Source of the DNA: a virus
IMG/VR virus record: IMGVR_UViG_3300027974_000020
Location: 1-64,000 of that record
Direction: 5' to 3' (one strand)
DNA length: 64,000 nucleotides
Shown: piece by piece, positions 46,651 through 55,279 of the stretch
Position numbering within the stretch: the stretch's first letter is position 1
Layout: every line of letters begins with the position of its first letter
Position numbers and translations under genes: made by a program
The notes under the pieces: model-generated
The model's input: only the letters and a program-made list of their open reading frames with translations
The model's database searches: none
What the model was told of the DNA's origin: nothing

Positions 46651-47343
46651 TTATGGACGAATTATATCTGTTCTCATACCCTTTACGGCGTTTCCACTCA
46701 TAATATCAGAAAGATTGCTTTGATCTTTTTGCAGAGCAGATGTCTCAATGGTGTACATTGGTCCAAGTTCTCTAGCAACGTAGGTCATTGTTTCTTCAAT
46801 TACTATGTCATCCATCGATGCTCCCGAACCTTCGTTCAAAAGCTCAACTCCGTAAATTGATCTTACTGCTGCGTTTCCGTATTCGTTAACAAATGTAACT
46901 GTGATATCGAATGGTGGAATTTGGTCTGCGTAGTAGGGGACCTTTTTTTGAACATCTCTTGTCCAGTTATTTCTTCCTTCTGCTCCAATTCCTGGGATTC
47001 CTCTTCCCATTGCATTGGTGTCACCCGGAAGTGTGTTGTGGGCTCTTGTGAAGAAGTCCATAGGCTTATTGTTTGTGTAATTTTTTTCCAACATTGTGTA
47101 AAGTGCTGGACGATCAAACACTGTAAAAATTAATGAACCAGCAATACCACGCTTACCTCTTGAGAATGAGCGTGGGTTTGGTGAACCCATTGTGTAAATT
47201 GGTGCTTTTTCTCTTGTTACAGAGAATGTGATTCCTGAAAGTGCACCTATTTCGACACCACCAAATGTGGCTACGATATCTGCACCTGAGAAAGTTGTAT
47301 ATGTGTTTAGATATTTGTTTACTGAATTTGTATCAGAAGCCAT
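46651..47343 (-). CDS. Major tail tube protein, 230 aa
   Basis: A protein of tube-subunit length immediately downstream of the sheath gene, the usual sheath-tube order. Key segments are SGADIVATFGG, ITFSVTREKAPIYTMGSP, KRGIAGSLIFTVFDR, IPPFDITVTFVNEYGNAAV, IYGVELLNEG and MTYVARELGP. Its paralogue follows after a hairpin. The start ATG at 47343 has GGAGGG upstream. It is probably the most abundant tube protein because it is nearest the sheath gene with the strongest ribosome site. Confidence 0.85.
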   Translation of the reverse strand: MASDTNSVNKYLNTYTTFSGADIVATFGGVEIGALSGITFSVTREKAPIYTMGSPNPRSFSRGKRGIAGSLIFTVFDRPALYTMLEKNYTNNKPMDFFTRAHNTLPGDTNAMGRGIPGIGAEGRNNWTRDVQKKVPYYADQIPPFDITVTFVNEYGNAAVRSIYGVELLNEGSGASMDDIVIEETMTYVARELGPMYTIETSALQKDQSNLSDIMSGNAVKGMRTDIIRP

Positions 47344-47363
47344 TTTTTACCCTCCAATCGGTA

Positions 47364-48611
47364 TTATATATTAACAGCTATTTGAACCTCAATCGATTTT
47401 AGTTCGAAAGCAGGTGTGATAATAAGGTCTACAATCGCCTTGTTTAAGTCTGGAACATATGTGACGTTAAAATCACTTGCCAGCAAGGCTCCTATTAATT
47501 GCATTCCTCTTAGTGCTGATGAAATCGCTGTCTCCATTGATGTTCTCATTTGGATAGTCGATGGTTCACCAACAAACTTTTGGCATGATTGACGAACAAC
47601 GTTCGCCGCTTCATCTACAACCCTCTTGGTAGAGAGTCTTGAGTAGTCAGAACCGGTAGCGGCAAATGTGAGTCCGTCGCCATATACTGCGATTTTATTA
47701 AAGTTAAGAACTACTGAGTTTACACCCTTACCCGCAAGTGTCTCTTGCTGTGTTCTTGTTGGCGCATAACGCATTGCTTCTACGTTGTATATTGGTTTTG
47801 CTGTAACTGAAGAGTACGCGGCAAGTTTGCTCAACGATGCTGCCATTGCGCATGCTCCGTTTGCATAGCCATAATCTTCTCCACCGCTTGTACCATAAGA
47901 TACCGGTTTAATCTCTGTTGCGATAACGCAAACATAAGGACCATAATCCTTCATATTTGCGTTATCTCTGCTTACAAGAGTGCTAAGGGCTAGATGCGAG
48001 GCAACAGCTGCTGGTGTCATAGTTTCTTTTGTACCAGCATCATATGGCTTAACACCCAAAATTGAAATACATGGATGTATGTTTTCTGCAATATTCTTAG
48101 TCCTAAAAGCCGCCTTGTATGCCCAGCTATTACCATATGCTGTTGCATTGTTAGCGTGGAAGCCATACTCTGTGTCGCCAGGAGTTGCTGGAACTTCCCA
48201 GTCATCTGAATTCCCGCCCCTGCCCCAAGGAACGATAATATCAGGAAGAACTGTTTCAGCTGCAGCATACGCAGCATCAAGCATTGCATCTAATGTGTAT
48301 CCGGTTGCTGTTATGTAACCATCTGTGTGATTAAATGCAGTTGTGCTTGGAAGTGGAACCATATAGATTCTTTCAGCTCCTGCAGAAATTAATTCTAAAA
48401 ATGCCTTATGAAGGTCTGAACCTTCACCAAAGGCAGCAATTACATCTTTTTCAGTTGTGGCCAGAACTATGTCAAGGTCACTAACATTCTCGGTTTCATT
48501 TGCAGTGTCTCTTCTTGCTATTACAACAATTCTAGGACCTGCTGGTGTGTTTGAGCGCGATACACTATAGAAGCGATCTCTGATTATGGTGGTTACTCCA
48601 GGAATAGCCAT
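47364..48611 (-). CDS. Tail sheath protein, 415 aa
   Basis: It starts MAIPGVTTIIRDRFY, the usual sheath N-terminus. The C-terminal half has the conserved sheath domain: GVNSVVLNFNKIAVYGDG, SRLSTKRVVDEAANVVRQS, KFVGEPSTIQMRTSMETAIS and a final IVDLIITPAFELKSIEVQI. Sheath subunits form the contractile helix around the tube. A strong GGAGG precedes the ATG, and a TACTATAA element 50 bases upstream may be a late promoter. About 14 CGG triplets on the strand are all out of frame. Confidence 0.9.
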   Translation of the reverse strand: MAIPGVTTIIRDRFYSVSRSNTPAGPRIVVIARRDTANETENVSDLDIVLATTEKDVIAAFGEGSDLHKAFLELISAGAERIYMVPLPSTTAFNHTDGYITATGYTLDAMLDAAYAAAETVLPDIIVPWGRGGNSDDWEVPATPGDTEYGFHANNATAYGNSWAYKAAFRTKNIAENIHPCISILGVKPYDAGTKETMTPAAVASHLALSTLVSRDNANMKDYGPYVCVIATEIKPVSYGTSGGEDYGYANGACAMAASLSKLAAYSSVTAKPIYNVEAMRYAPTRTQQETLAGKGVNSVVLNFNKIAVYGDGLTFAATGSDYSRLSTKRVVDEAANVVRQSCQKFVGEPSTIQMRTSMETAISSALRGMQLIGALLASDFNVTYVPDLNKAIVDLIITPAFELKSIEVQIAVNI

Positions 48612-48657
48612 ATTATCTTTAAACCTCCGACTAAATTATGGGGCATTAATTCTTCTT

Positions 48658-48667
48658 TTATAGTAAC
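48658..48667 (-). promoter_or_regulatory. TACTATAA late-promoter-like element before sheath gene
   Basis: Minus-strand GTTACTATAA in the 110-base gap before the sheath gene. The same core appears upstream of two other late genes (52417-52427 and 52744-52754). The TATAA part could serve as a -10 element. It is a shared motif seen by eye, not a measured promoter. Confidence 0.5.
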
Positions 48668-48721
48668 AGGTAACTTATAAAAATAACTCAACAACCTAAT
48701 TTAGATCAGTTTTTTATATAC

Positions 48722-49522
48722 TTAATTAAATCCAGGTGTGGCACCCTGTTGTAGGTCAATAATATTGATACTTATATTGTCATAGTTTGGAGTAGCTTGA
48801 ACCAATAACTCTGACTCATAGGCCATGCCAGTTCTTACGTCAATTGCAATCTGCTCAATGACTTCTGTTCTAGCTGCAAATGTTTTCTCTGTCGTAAGCA
48901 TGTAGGTTACTGTTCTTTTGTGGATATCTTTAGACTCTCTGTTTACTTCTGAGTCAGATAATCTTCTTGAATAAATTAATTCTGAAGCTCCTATTCTTTT
49001 AAAGATAGGAGTAAATTCCATCATAAAATCTTCGAAAGTTTCGATTAAAGACTCAACCAAATAAGCGTTATCTTGATCATCAATTCTTTCATTTTGATTT
49101 GATCCCGACCTATTTCCTGCTGGTGCGAGTGCATGAAAAGCTATTACATTTTGAAATCTTTGCCCGTAAATATATACATTCCCACTAGTTATTTGTCTCA
49201 TTCTTGGCTTTGGTTCAACAGAATGTGCTTTTCTTAATTCTAGAGAATAAGTTATAATTGCTGGTGTATCTTCCATTCTTCCTGTTGTTTGACCAGTAGA
49301 GGGATCTACATAGTTTGGATTGAACCAGGTAAAAGATGGGTCAGATGGAGAAGAGGATTTAATCGGAAAATTAGGAAAAGATTGTTCCCATAAAGATTTA
49401 ACTGTAGAAATAAATTCTAAATAAGAAAGATTTCCTTCTGACTGAAGGGGTTCAGCAAACCTTAATTTTGTATATGAATCTGTCCCGCCAAATTTTGGCC
49501 AACCCACTGTGTTTTGTGCCAT
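48722..49522 (-). CDS. Neck/tail-completion-like protein, 266 aa
   Basis: It lies between the two sheath-like genes. It has helical and beta parts, with no membrane or catalytic motif. The segment VESLIETFEDFMMEF followed by RIGASELIYSRRLSDSE could be a tail-terminator core. The C-terminus carries two ATP tripeptides (VQATPN, QGATPG), the unusual signature shared with the fibre and neighbouring neck proteins. By position it is a tail-terminator or neck protein; the family is not recognised. Confidence 0.6.
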   Translation of the reverse strand: MAQNTVGWPKFGGTDSYTKLRFAEPLQSEGNLSYLEFISTVKSLWEQSFPNFPIKSSSPSDPSFTWFNPNYVDPSTGQTTGRMEDTPAIITYSLELRKAHSVEPKPRMRQITSGNVYIYGQRFQNVIAFHALAPAGNRSGSNQNERIDDQDNAYLVESLIETFEDFMMEFTPIFKRIGASELIYSRRLSDSEVNRESKDIHKRTVTYMLTTEKTFAARTEVIEQIAIDVRTGMAYESELLVQATPNYDNISINIIDLQQGATPGFN

Positions 49523-49523
49523 G

Positions 49524-51119
49524 TTATGCTCCTGGCCCCGCTGCCAATGATAGATTTATTTTCTTTAAACCTAATGAAGAAACTATATTTATGTATAGTA
49601 AAATTACACCAGACTCTGAACTTGATGGTTTAGCATTAAATTCATAATCTACTATTACCCCATCTTGTTTTAGTTTCTTGAGAAGTTGTGTTGTATTGTT
49701 AATTACTTTATCGTAACCAAATTTACCTATGGAATCATAACCAAAACCTTTTACTGAACTTGATAGATAGGAGGCTAATCTCATTTGTGGTAGTTTTGAA
49801 AAAATTGAATTTATATTGGCCATTGTATAATCATTTGTTAGATATACCTGAAAGGGTTGTGCCCTTCTTGCCTTATTGCCTCTGTATATTGTATTTATTC
49901 CTATTGCATCAAGTCTATTCATTTCTAATGAGTTTAAGTTTACTCCATACACAGACATTGCTCCGGGTATTCTTTTTCTAACCAAACCAAAATTTAATGG
50001 ATTAGAAACAATTAATCCAGCTACTGCAGCGGATACCGAATTAATATATGTAGTGTCTAGTTGTGCGTGAGAAAATAAAGCTTCTCCATAAACTGGAACA
50101 ACATATCTGCCAAAGTCAGATATAATATTTCCAGAAATGTTATATTCCGTAAACTTACTAGATAGACTTTCGTCGTTTTCAATTTCATCTATATCTTCAG
50201 AGGTTATTCCATTTGTTCTTGATCCAATAACGCCAATTTGGACATATCCAGTTTCATTATGAAACGAATTACAGTATGTTGCTAACTGTGAAACAAAATC
50301 TATTCCACCAGTTTTAATTATTGAAACCTCTAAGGGAACTATAACATCAATAAAATCAAGAACACTTAACACTGAATATGTTACCGATAGTCTTTCATGA
50401 TATCTTTCATAAAAAGTCTTACTAGTTGGTGTTGCGGATTCATAATCAATATAAGTTGAAGATATCAATCTTTTGTCTATATCATCTACATATTCTGACA
50501 TCGGAGCAGCAGCACAAATAAATATATTTTTAGCTCCAGCGTCATACGCATCAAACACCCCTCTTAGAAGTGGGCTATTCATATCTGCGTTTAATAACTC
50601 GACTGCATGTTGAACCGATCTTATTTTTATCGGACTATTTAACTCAAGACCATCTGCATGACCAACAAGCAGCAGTGATTGCATGTTTGAAAAATTTATA
50701 TCCTCATACGAAGGCTTATATGTAACTACGCTTGATTTATTCCCCATTGGAACTGTGGGAAGGGGTTCGTATGCTTCTTCTTTTACTTCAAATTTAGATT
50801 CTATTATAATATCAGAATTACCATTAACAGTTTTTGCAACTGCGGTATACATTCCAGGATACATTCCCTCTGGAACTTTATAATTAAATATAAATTCAGA
50901 ATTTACAGTTCTTTCTATATAGGCATTGGTGTCTGGAGTCGCATTTGTATACAGATAAGAAATTGGATTTCTAATTATTGCGGAAAATCTATTGTCTCCC
51001 CTTACAACGGAAACTGTTACGTCTATTGGTGTAGCAGATAAAGTTGGGTCATATACTTCACCAGAATCTACAAACAAAAATTTAATTTTTAGTCTTTGAT
51101 TTTTTTTTACAACTAACAC
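49524..51119 (-). CDS. Second sheath-like protein with N-terminal Ig-like domain, 531 aa
   Basis: Residues about 1-120 form an Ig-like beta domain that aligns with the N-terminus of the 299-residue connector (RLKIKFLFVD against RIKVKFIDIN). The rest has a sheath-like plan: a Rossmann-like region, then GLIVSNPLNFGLVRKRIPGA, LDAIGINTIYRGN, FQVYLTND, then VINNTTQLLKKLKQDGVIVDY and a terminal IVSSLGLKKINLSL. I chose GTG 51119, one base after the preceding stop, because it makes the two Ig domains start alike; TTG at 51149 is the longer option. Role inferred: sheath cap, neck collar or sheath initiator. Confidence 0.7.
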   Translation of the reverse strand: MLVVKKNQRLKIKFLFVDSGEVYDPTLSATPIDVTVSVVRGDNRFSAIIRNPISYLYTNATPDTNAYIERTVNSEFIFNYKVPEGMYPGMYTAVAKTVNGNSDIIIESKFEVKEEAYEPLPTVPMGNKSSVVTYKPSYEDINFSNMQSLLLVGHADGLELNSPIKIRSVQHAVELLNADMNSPLLRGVFDAYDAGAKNIFICAAAPMSEYVDDIDKRLISSTYIDYESATPTSKTFYERYHERLSVTYSVLSVLDFIDVIVPLEVSIIKTGGIDFVSQLATYCNSFHNETGYVQIGVIGSRTNGITSEDIDEIENDESLSSKFTEYNISGNIISDFGRYVVPVYGEALFSHAQLDTTYINSVSAAVAGLIVSNPLNFGLVRKRIPGAMSVYGVNLNSLEMNRLDAIGINTIYRGNKARRAQPFQVYLTNDYTMANINSIFSKLPQMRLASYLSSSVKGFGYDSIGKFGYDKVINNTTQLLKKLKQDGVIVDYEFNAKPSSSESGVILLYINIVSSLGLKKINLSLAAGPGA

Positions 51120-51120
51120 A

Positions 51121-51495
51121 TTAAACCTGTTTTTCTTTTGTTGCACCAACTACCCAAAATATAATTTTACCACTTTTACCACGCCTTGGAGAGCACGTAT
51201 CTATTAAGTATATTGTTTGCTTACTAAATGTATTCGGTAGTGATTCATATATTCTGTCGCCTTCTTGCGGATTAATTTCTGCCTCAAAATAATACACTAC
51301 TTCTGAATTAACGGCAATTCCTTCAATTTGTTCTTGTGAACTTTTAGCATTAGTTATTCCAGATGAAAAAACATTTCTTGTAGTTACTCTTTCTAGGGTG
51401 TCTCTATAATTATTGTTTGGCATTATTCTTTGTATGTAGACGTCGTGGCCCCATTCTTTTAATATCTTTTTAAAAGATCTTTCAAGATTAATCAT
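51121..51495 (-). CDS. Head-tail joining protein-like, 124 aa
   Basis: I start it at ATG 51495 (MINLERSFKKILKEWGHD). A longer frame to 51531 is less likely because it would overlap the upstream gene by 44 bases and would contain an in-frame CGG, a codon unused elsewhere. The product is small and beta-rich, with VVYYFEAEINPQEGDRIYE, which fits small head-tail closure or neck proteins. It lies between the connector-like gene and the second sheath-like gene, with short overlaps on both sides. Confidence 0.62.
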   Translation of the reverse strand: MINLERSFKKILKEWGHDVYIQRIMPNNNYRDTLERVTTRNVFSSGITNAKSSQEQIEGIAVNSEVVYYFEAEINPQEGDRIYESLPNTFSKQTIYLIDTCSPRRGKSGKIIFWVVGATKEKQV

Positions 51496-52387
51496 ATCCG
51501 CGTATGCCTCTGTCCGGCATTGGGTCAGCACTTAGCGCTGATCTCCTACTTGACCCATAAAGATCTCTGTCGGTAAGATACACATCCCTATGTGTATCTG
51601 GGTCAACAAATCTTCCTGGATTTGATATTGCAGAAGAAGGAAGACCTTTTGGTTGAATACCTCTTGGGCCAGTTTTCATTGCCAACATTTCCTGCCTAAG
51701 TGCTGTTGCGATTTGGCACCAGGTAACAGCATTGCCTCTAGACGTAAGGGTTCTTGGAAAGTTTCTTGCAGTTACAGTTAAGTCAGCTAATGTTACTGAA
51801 ACATCGTCGTCTCCACCATAATTGTACATTCTGCTGAGATCACAGGCGACAGCTGCCTTAATGTATTCAATTGCAGCATAGGCTAATTTATCAGCTTGAT
51901 ACGTAGATTTTATGCCGTAAATACTTTCTACCTCTAAGGAATGAAAATGAATTAACTCTCCTATTTCTATTAAAGAAGCTTCTGGAAATAATGGAAGAAG
52001 TTCTTCTGGACTAAGATAAAGGGGAGTAACATCTGGAGCAAATGTCATTATTTCTTCAGATTTTAAAGTTATTGTTGGCTTATATTCGTCACTAGAAGTG
52101 CTTACGTAAAGTTGTTGATTGACTGTAATTTGCGTGCCGTTAGACATACTGCCAACAAATTTAATTTTGTATGTATCAGCTGTTGTAGGGGTAAAATCAT
52201 AATAATATTCGGAACTTGTTAATGCCGTTGGAGTGGCGGAGACTATGACAGTTCCATCAGCTTTTGTTATTGTAACAACTACAGACAAAGGGCTAACTAA
52301 AATTTGTTCTCCAGTAGATGCGTTAATGTCAATAAATTTAACTTTTATTCTTACAGTATCATTAACGAGTACGCTGCTAGTAGTCAT
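51488..52387 (-). CDS. Head-tail connector-like protein with Ig-like domain, 299 aa
   Basis: Residues about 5-110 are an Ig-like domain (DTVRIKVKFIDIN ... EYYYDFTPTTADTYKIKFVG). From about 120, LSPEELLPLFPEASLIEIGEL and KLAYAAIEYIKAAVACDLSR are the helices expected of gp6/gp15-type connector proteins. The C-terminus is Arg/Pro/Gly-rich and probably flexible. The Ig domain is related to the one in the second sheath-like protein. It is the first large gene after two TACTATAA-like elements, so it heads the visible tail operon. Confidence 0.65.
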   Translation of the reverse strand: MTTSSVLVNDTVRIKVKFIDINASTGEQILVSPLSVVVTITKADGTVIVSATPTALTSSEYYYDFTPTTADTYKIKFVGSMSNGTQITVNQQLYVSTSSDEYKPTITLKSEEIMTFAPDVTPLYLSPEELLPLFPEASLIEIGELIHFHSLEVESIYGIKSTYQADKLAYAAIEYIKAAVACDLSRMYNYGGDDDVSVTLADLTVTARNFPRTLTSRGNAVTWCQIATALRQEMLAMKTGPRGIQPKGLPSSAISNPGRFVDPDTHRDVYLTDRDLYGSSRRSALSADPMPDRGIRGYD

Positions 52388-52416
52388 TTTTTCTCCAATA
52401 AAACTTGCATTTTTTA

Positions 52417-52427
52417 ATTATAGTAGC
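52417..52427 (-). promoter_or_regulatory. TACTATAA promoter-like element before connector gene
   Basis: Minus-strand GCTACTATAAT, about 30 bases upstream of the connector-like ATG, containing a perfect TATAAT. Part of it overlaps the end of the 95-codon gene. It shares the TACTATAA core with the elements before the sheath and the 95-codon gene. Confidence 0.5.
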
Positions 52428-52432
52428 CTATT

Positions 52433-52720
52433 TTAGCTAACTATGGATACTTCTCCTGGTGTACCAATAGATATTACTTGAGCTGATAATATCGCGGACA
52501 CGTCTTTATCTAATACTTCAAGGGTTAAAATTCCACTTGGGCTTGTATCCATGCTCAATACGGCTATTGTCGTGTAGTTCGAATAATCTTCATTTAAAGA
52601 ATATAATATTGTTATATTATTTAATATTATTGGATCGATAAGGCTTTGCGCCTTAATTATTAATGTTCCATTATATAAATAATTCGGGTTATTGTAGCTT
52701 AAATTAGCATTATATAGCAT
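52433..52720 (-). CDS. Small beta-rich structural-region protein, 95 aa
   Basis: A short protein of alternating beta-strand pattern (NGTLIIKAQSLIDPIIL ... SGILTLEVLDKDVSAIL), without a recognised family, signal peptide or membrane segment. GGGAGA precedes the ATG, and a GTTACTATAAC element lies 24 bases further upstream. Being the first late gene before the connector, it could be a head decoration, fibre or neck accessory. I do not recognise it. Confidence 0.55.
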   Translation of the reverse strand: MLYNANLSYNNPNYLYNGTLIIKAQSLIDPIILNNITILYSLNEDYSNYTTIAVLSMDTSPSGILTLEVLDKDVSAILSAQVISIGTPGEVSIVS

Positions 52721-52743
52721 AGTTCTCCCGGGTTAAACTAGCT

Positions 52744-52754
52744 GTTATAGTAAC
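52744..52754 (-). promoter_or_regulatory. TACTATAA promoter-like element heading tail operon
   Basis: Minus-strand GTTACTATAAC in the 112-base gap between the accessory island and the tail operon. It is the third and most upstream copy of the shared TACTATAA core and a plausible main late promoter. The rest of the gap shows no terminator hairpin or other feature. Confidence 0.5.
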
Positions 52755-52832
52755 GAATTTAACTTATTGCTCTACAAAAATTGTTGTATTGACAAAGGAC
52801 TTGATCATTTTTGGCATAAACCACTATATATC

Positions 52833-53501
52833 TTAAGACTTTGTAAAGACAACGATTTTACTTGCGGCATCAAAGTCAGAATTATAAGTATTTATTTCAT
52901 CAATTTTTAAATTATTTATTATATTTTTTCCAAGACAGATTTGTAAAGCCATATAAAAATTGTCATTTTGATAATGATCGGCTTTAATACTAAAGATTGC
53001 TTTTCCTTTATTTTTTAAATAATTCATGCTTTCAATTAGCTCTTTAACTCCAAGATGACCAAGTGTAAATGTTCCAGCACTAACTATAAAATCATATTTT
53101 TTTTCTATTAATTTACTTTTTTGGGTAAAATCTTCGCAATAAAGAGTATAATAACATGGTAATTTATCTGCTCTTTTTTTTGATTTAGCTAGGTTAATCA
53201 TCTCAATTGAGATGTCTACTCCATCTATCAGGCACTGGGGTCTATAGTTAGATAGGCTTTCGCCAACAATGCCAGTTCCACAGCCTATATCTAAGACGCT
53301 AACTATATTATCTGGGATTACAGTAGATGATACTTTAGCTATATGATCTGCTAGTATGTAATTAACGTCTTGAGCATATTTGTCGTATCCCATTGCCCAA
53401 TCATTATAGTATCTCTTTAAATCTTCAGATGATTTATAACTGTATACGCTTTTTACATTAAAGTCGTCTGGAGTTTTCACATTTAGAAAGTATGAACCCA
53501 A
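52833..53501 (-). CDS. Class I SAM-dependent methyltransferase, 222 aa
   Basis: Motif I VLDIGCGTGIVG at residues 69-80 and the acidic end of the next strand (GVDISIEMI) mark a Rossmann-type methyltransferase. The preceding RYYNDWAMGYDKYA resembles the pre-domain of UbiE/METTL27-like enzymes. The start could be TTG 53501 (overlapping the diiron gene) or GTG 53480, just after that gene's stop; neither has a strong ribosome site. Being coupled to a diiron oxygenase, it may methylate the same small molecule or peptide. The substrate is unknown. Confidence 0.85.
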   Translation of the reverse strand: MGSYFLNVKTPDDFNVKSVYSYKSSEDLKRYYNDWAMGYDKYAQDVNYILADHIAKVSSTVIPDNIVSVLDIGCGTGIVGESLSNYRPQCLIDGVDISIEMINLAKSKKRADKLPCYYTLYCEDFTQKSKLIEKKYDFIVSAGTFTLGHLGVKELIESMNYLKNKGKAIFSIKADHYQNDNFYMALQICLGKNIINNLKIDEINTYNSDFDAASKIVVFTKS

Positions 53502-54589
53502 GCCGCAAATTCTTCGTCAGATTCTCCAAGATGCTCAAATTCTATCGTTCCAGCTTCTTCAAACTTTTTACGCAGCCAAGCACCATTTCTATCAAGCAGA
53601 CCAAGTTTGCTTACATTAGGAATAATTTTTGCAGCTAGCATTTTTCTAATCCAAGCTTGTGCCGGATCGTTAAGTAGAAATGGAGCTATGTCTTTTGTTT
53701 TGACTCCCATTTTCTCATACACCTCTTGTTGAAGCACTCTTTCTCCAACCTTAATGCTGGCTTCATAAGCAAATTCCTGACGCTCCATGATTTCAGCGTC
53801 TGTCATTTGGGCATACACTTCCTTCAATGTGATTACGCCAAAAGAAATATGTCTAGACTCATCTGTCATTACATTTCTAAGGAGCTGCTTTAGTAGTGGC
53901 TCTTTTGTTAGTTCGCGCAAATACGCCATTGATCCAAGACCCAAACCCTCAACCATGATCTGCATGCCAAGATATGTTATATCCCAACGGTTATCAGAAA
54001 TTGTATCATCTACAAGGCTCTGTATGTGCCAGTTAAAAGGTAGAGTACCACCAAGCTTTGTATTTGCATACTTTGCAAATACTTCTACGTGACGAGCTTC
54101 GTCGACAACTTGAGTAGCCGCATATAGTTTTCCATCATACCATGGACAAGTCATTACTTGCTTAGAGGCGCACAACAATGCTGCCTGCTCTCCATGGATA
54201 AACTGAGAAATTAACCACTTTCTACTTTCAAGACCAAATTCAATCCATTCTTTTCTACCCCATTTTTCAATTGGGCTACCTTCATAGACCGACAAGTCTC
54301 TACTAGTACCAAATCTTGCATAGTCTTCCAATAAGGTCTTTTCTTGATCTACCGGTATAGACCAGTCTAAAGCTGTTTCGCCATTCCATTGATTATTTTT
54401 AGCCTTCTCATAAAGCTTTCTTAACTGATTATGGACAAGAGAATAATCCCAAGTCAGCATCGCATCAAAATTTGTTTTAACTACATGATTTACAGCGTTA
54501 AAGTCTACATCTGGGGCATTCATTATCGGATCCATATCATTAATATTAATATTTCCAATAAATTCTTTATAGGTTTCTTGCGTAATCAC
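53483..54589 (-). CDS. Ferritin-like diiron oxygenase, 368 aa
   Basis: It starts at GTG 54589 with AAGGAG six bases upstream. It has the complete ferritin-like diiron set: Glu134 (HGEQ), Glu164-xx-His167 (DEARH), Glu214 (MVEG) and Glu244-xx-His247 (DESRH). The spacing fits ribonucleotide-reductase-R2-like and AurF-like oxygenases. The radical Tyr/R1 interaction features of R2 are not evident and no R1 gene is present. I favour an oxygenase acting on a small molecule or peptide, in line with its 2OG-oxygenase neighbours. Two TATAAT-like repeats lie upstream. Confidence 0.8.
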   Translation of the reverse strand: MITQETYKEFIGNININDMDPIMNAPDVDFNAVNHVVKTNFDAMLTWDYSLVHNQLRKLYEKAKNNQWNGETALDWSIPVDQEKTLLEDYARFGTSRDLSVYEGSPIEKWGRKEWIEFGLESRKWLISQFIHGEQAALLCASKQVMTCPWYDGKLYAATQVVDEARHVEVFAKYANTKLGGTLPFNWHIQSLVDDTISDNRWDITYLGMQIMVEGLGLGSMAYLRELTKEPLLKQLLRNVMTDESRHISFGVITLKEVYAQMTDAEIMERQEFAYEASIKVGERVLQQEVYEKMGVKTKDIAPFLLNDPAQAWIRKMLAAKIIPNVSKLGLLDRNGAWLRKKFEEAGTIEFEHLGESDEEFAAWVHTF

Positions 54590-54614
54590 CTTATTCTCCT
54601 TGAATATCCTATGT

Positions 54615-54636
54615 ATTATATAGACAAATTATATAG
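54615..54636 (-). promoter_or_regulatory. Tandem CTATATAAT repeat upstream of diiron oxygenase
   Basis: Two identical nine-base direct repeats, minus-strand CTATATAAT, at 54615-54623 and 54628-54636 (13-base period) in the 93-base gap before the diiron gene. They may be duplicate -10 elements or a repeated operator half-site. Confidence 0.45.
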
Positions 54637-54682
54637 TAGTATAATTTTATCTATAAAACAAGTCTAAAAATTAATTATTATT

Positions 54683-55276
54683 TTAAGGTATTTTATATTC
54701 TGACCAATCTGGATTTATATTTAAATTTTCTTTTAATGGCTTAAAATTAGCGCTTATAACTATTCTTTTTTCATCACTATAATGACGATTTGTCATATGA
54801 TATATGAATGAATTAAATAGTGTTAACATTCCTGTTTCTGGTTTTATGGTTGTCGTATTTTCTATTGTGTTGCAATATGGTGTAACGAATATTAGCTCTG
54901 CGCTTCCAGCTGGCGCGTTAACATAATACGATATTGAATAATAATCCAATGGATATAATTGAGTATTAACCTTGTGAGTATGGCCCACAACAGACTGCCC
55001 ACGTTCAAGCGTAAGAGTCCAAGCAGAATCCATAACCATTTCCCTGCCAAGAATAGCGTTTACTGTTTCGGTTATTTTTACTAAAAGTTTAGCACATTCT
55101 GGTTTTTCAAATGGATAATATCTATCTTCATAAAAAGTATGTGCTGGATGAGGATCTTTAATATCAGGAATATTACCAGAAAATTCTTTTATTTCCTTTT
55201 CCACTAACCCATTGTCTATTTCTTCGATTGAACATGTGTGAACATCAAGGGATATTAAAGTAATTTTTTTATTCAT
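54683..55276 (-). CDS. 2OG-Fe(II) oxygenase-like protein, cassette gene E copy 2, 197 aa
   Basis: A double-stranded beta-helix pattern: SVVGHTHKVN with His99 and His101, YYSISYYVNAPAGSAELIF, ETGMLTLFNSFIYH with His160, then RIVISANF with Arg171 for 2-oxoglutarate. HTH replaces the usual HxD, as in the phage-rich 2OG oxygenase family 5 type. Last gene of the second A-B-C-D-E cassette, three bases after gene D. Probable hydroxylase of a protein side chain or small metabolite; the substrate is unknown. Confidence 0.72.
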   Translation of the reverse strand: MNKKITLISLDVHTCSIEEIDNGLVEKEIKEFSGNIPDIKDPHPAHTFYEDRYYPFEKPECAKLLVKITETVNAILGREMVMDSAWTLTLERGQSVVGHTHKVNTQLYPLDYYSISYYVNAPAGSAELIFVTPYCNTIENTTTIKPETGMLTLFNSFIYHMTNRHYSDEKRIVISANFKPLKENLNINPDWSEYKIP

Positions 55277-55279
55277 AAT

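Noticed and set aside
51496-51531. Longer start for the head-tail joining protein
   Set aside because: It overlaps the connector gene and contains an in-frame CGG, which no other gene uses; ATG 51495 overlaps the stop as in neighbouring gene pairs.
53483-54589. Ribonucleotide reductase small subunit
   Set aside because: The diiron ligands fit, but no large subunit, thioredoxin or other nucleotide gene is in the window, and the context is oxygenases and methyltransferases; kept as a ferritin-like oxygenase.
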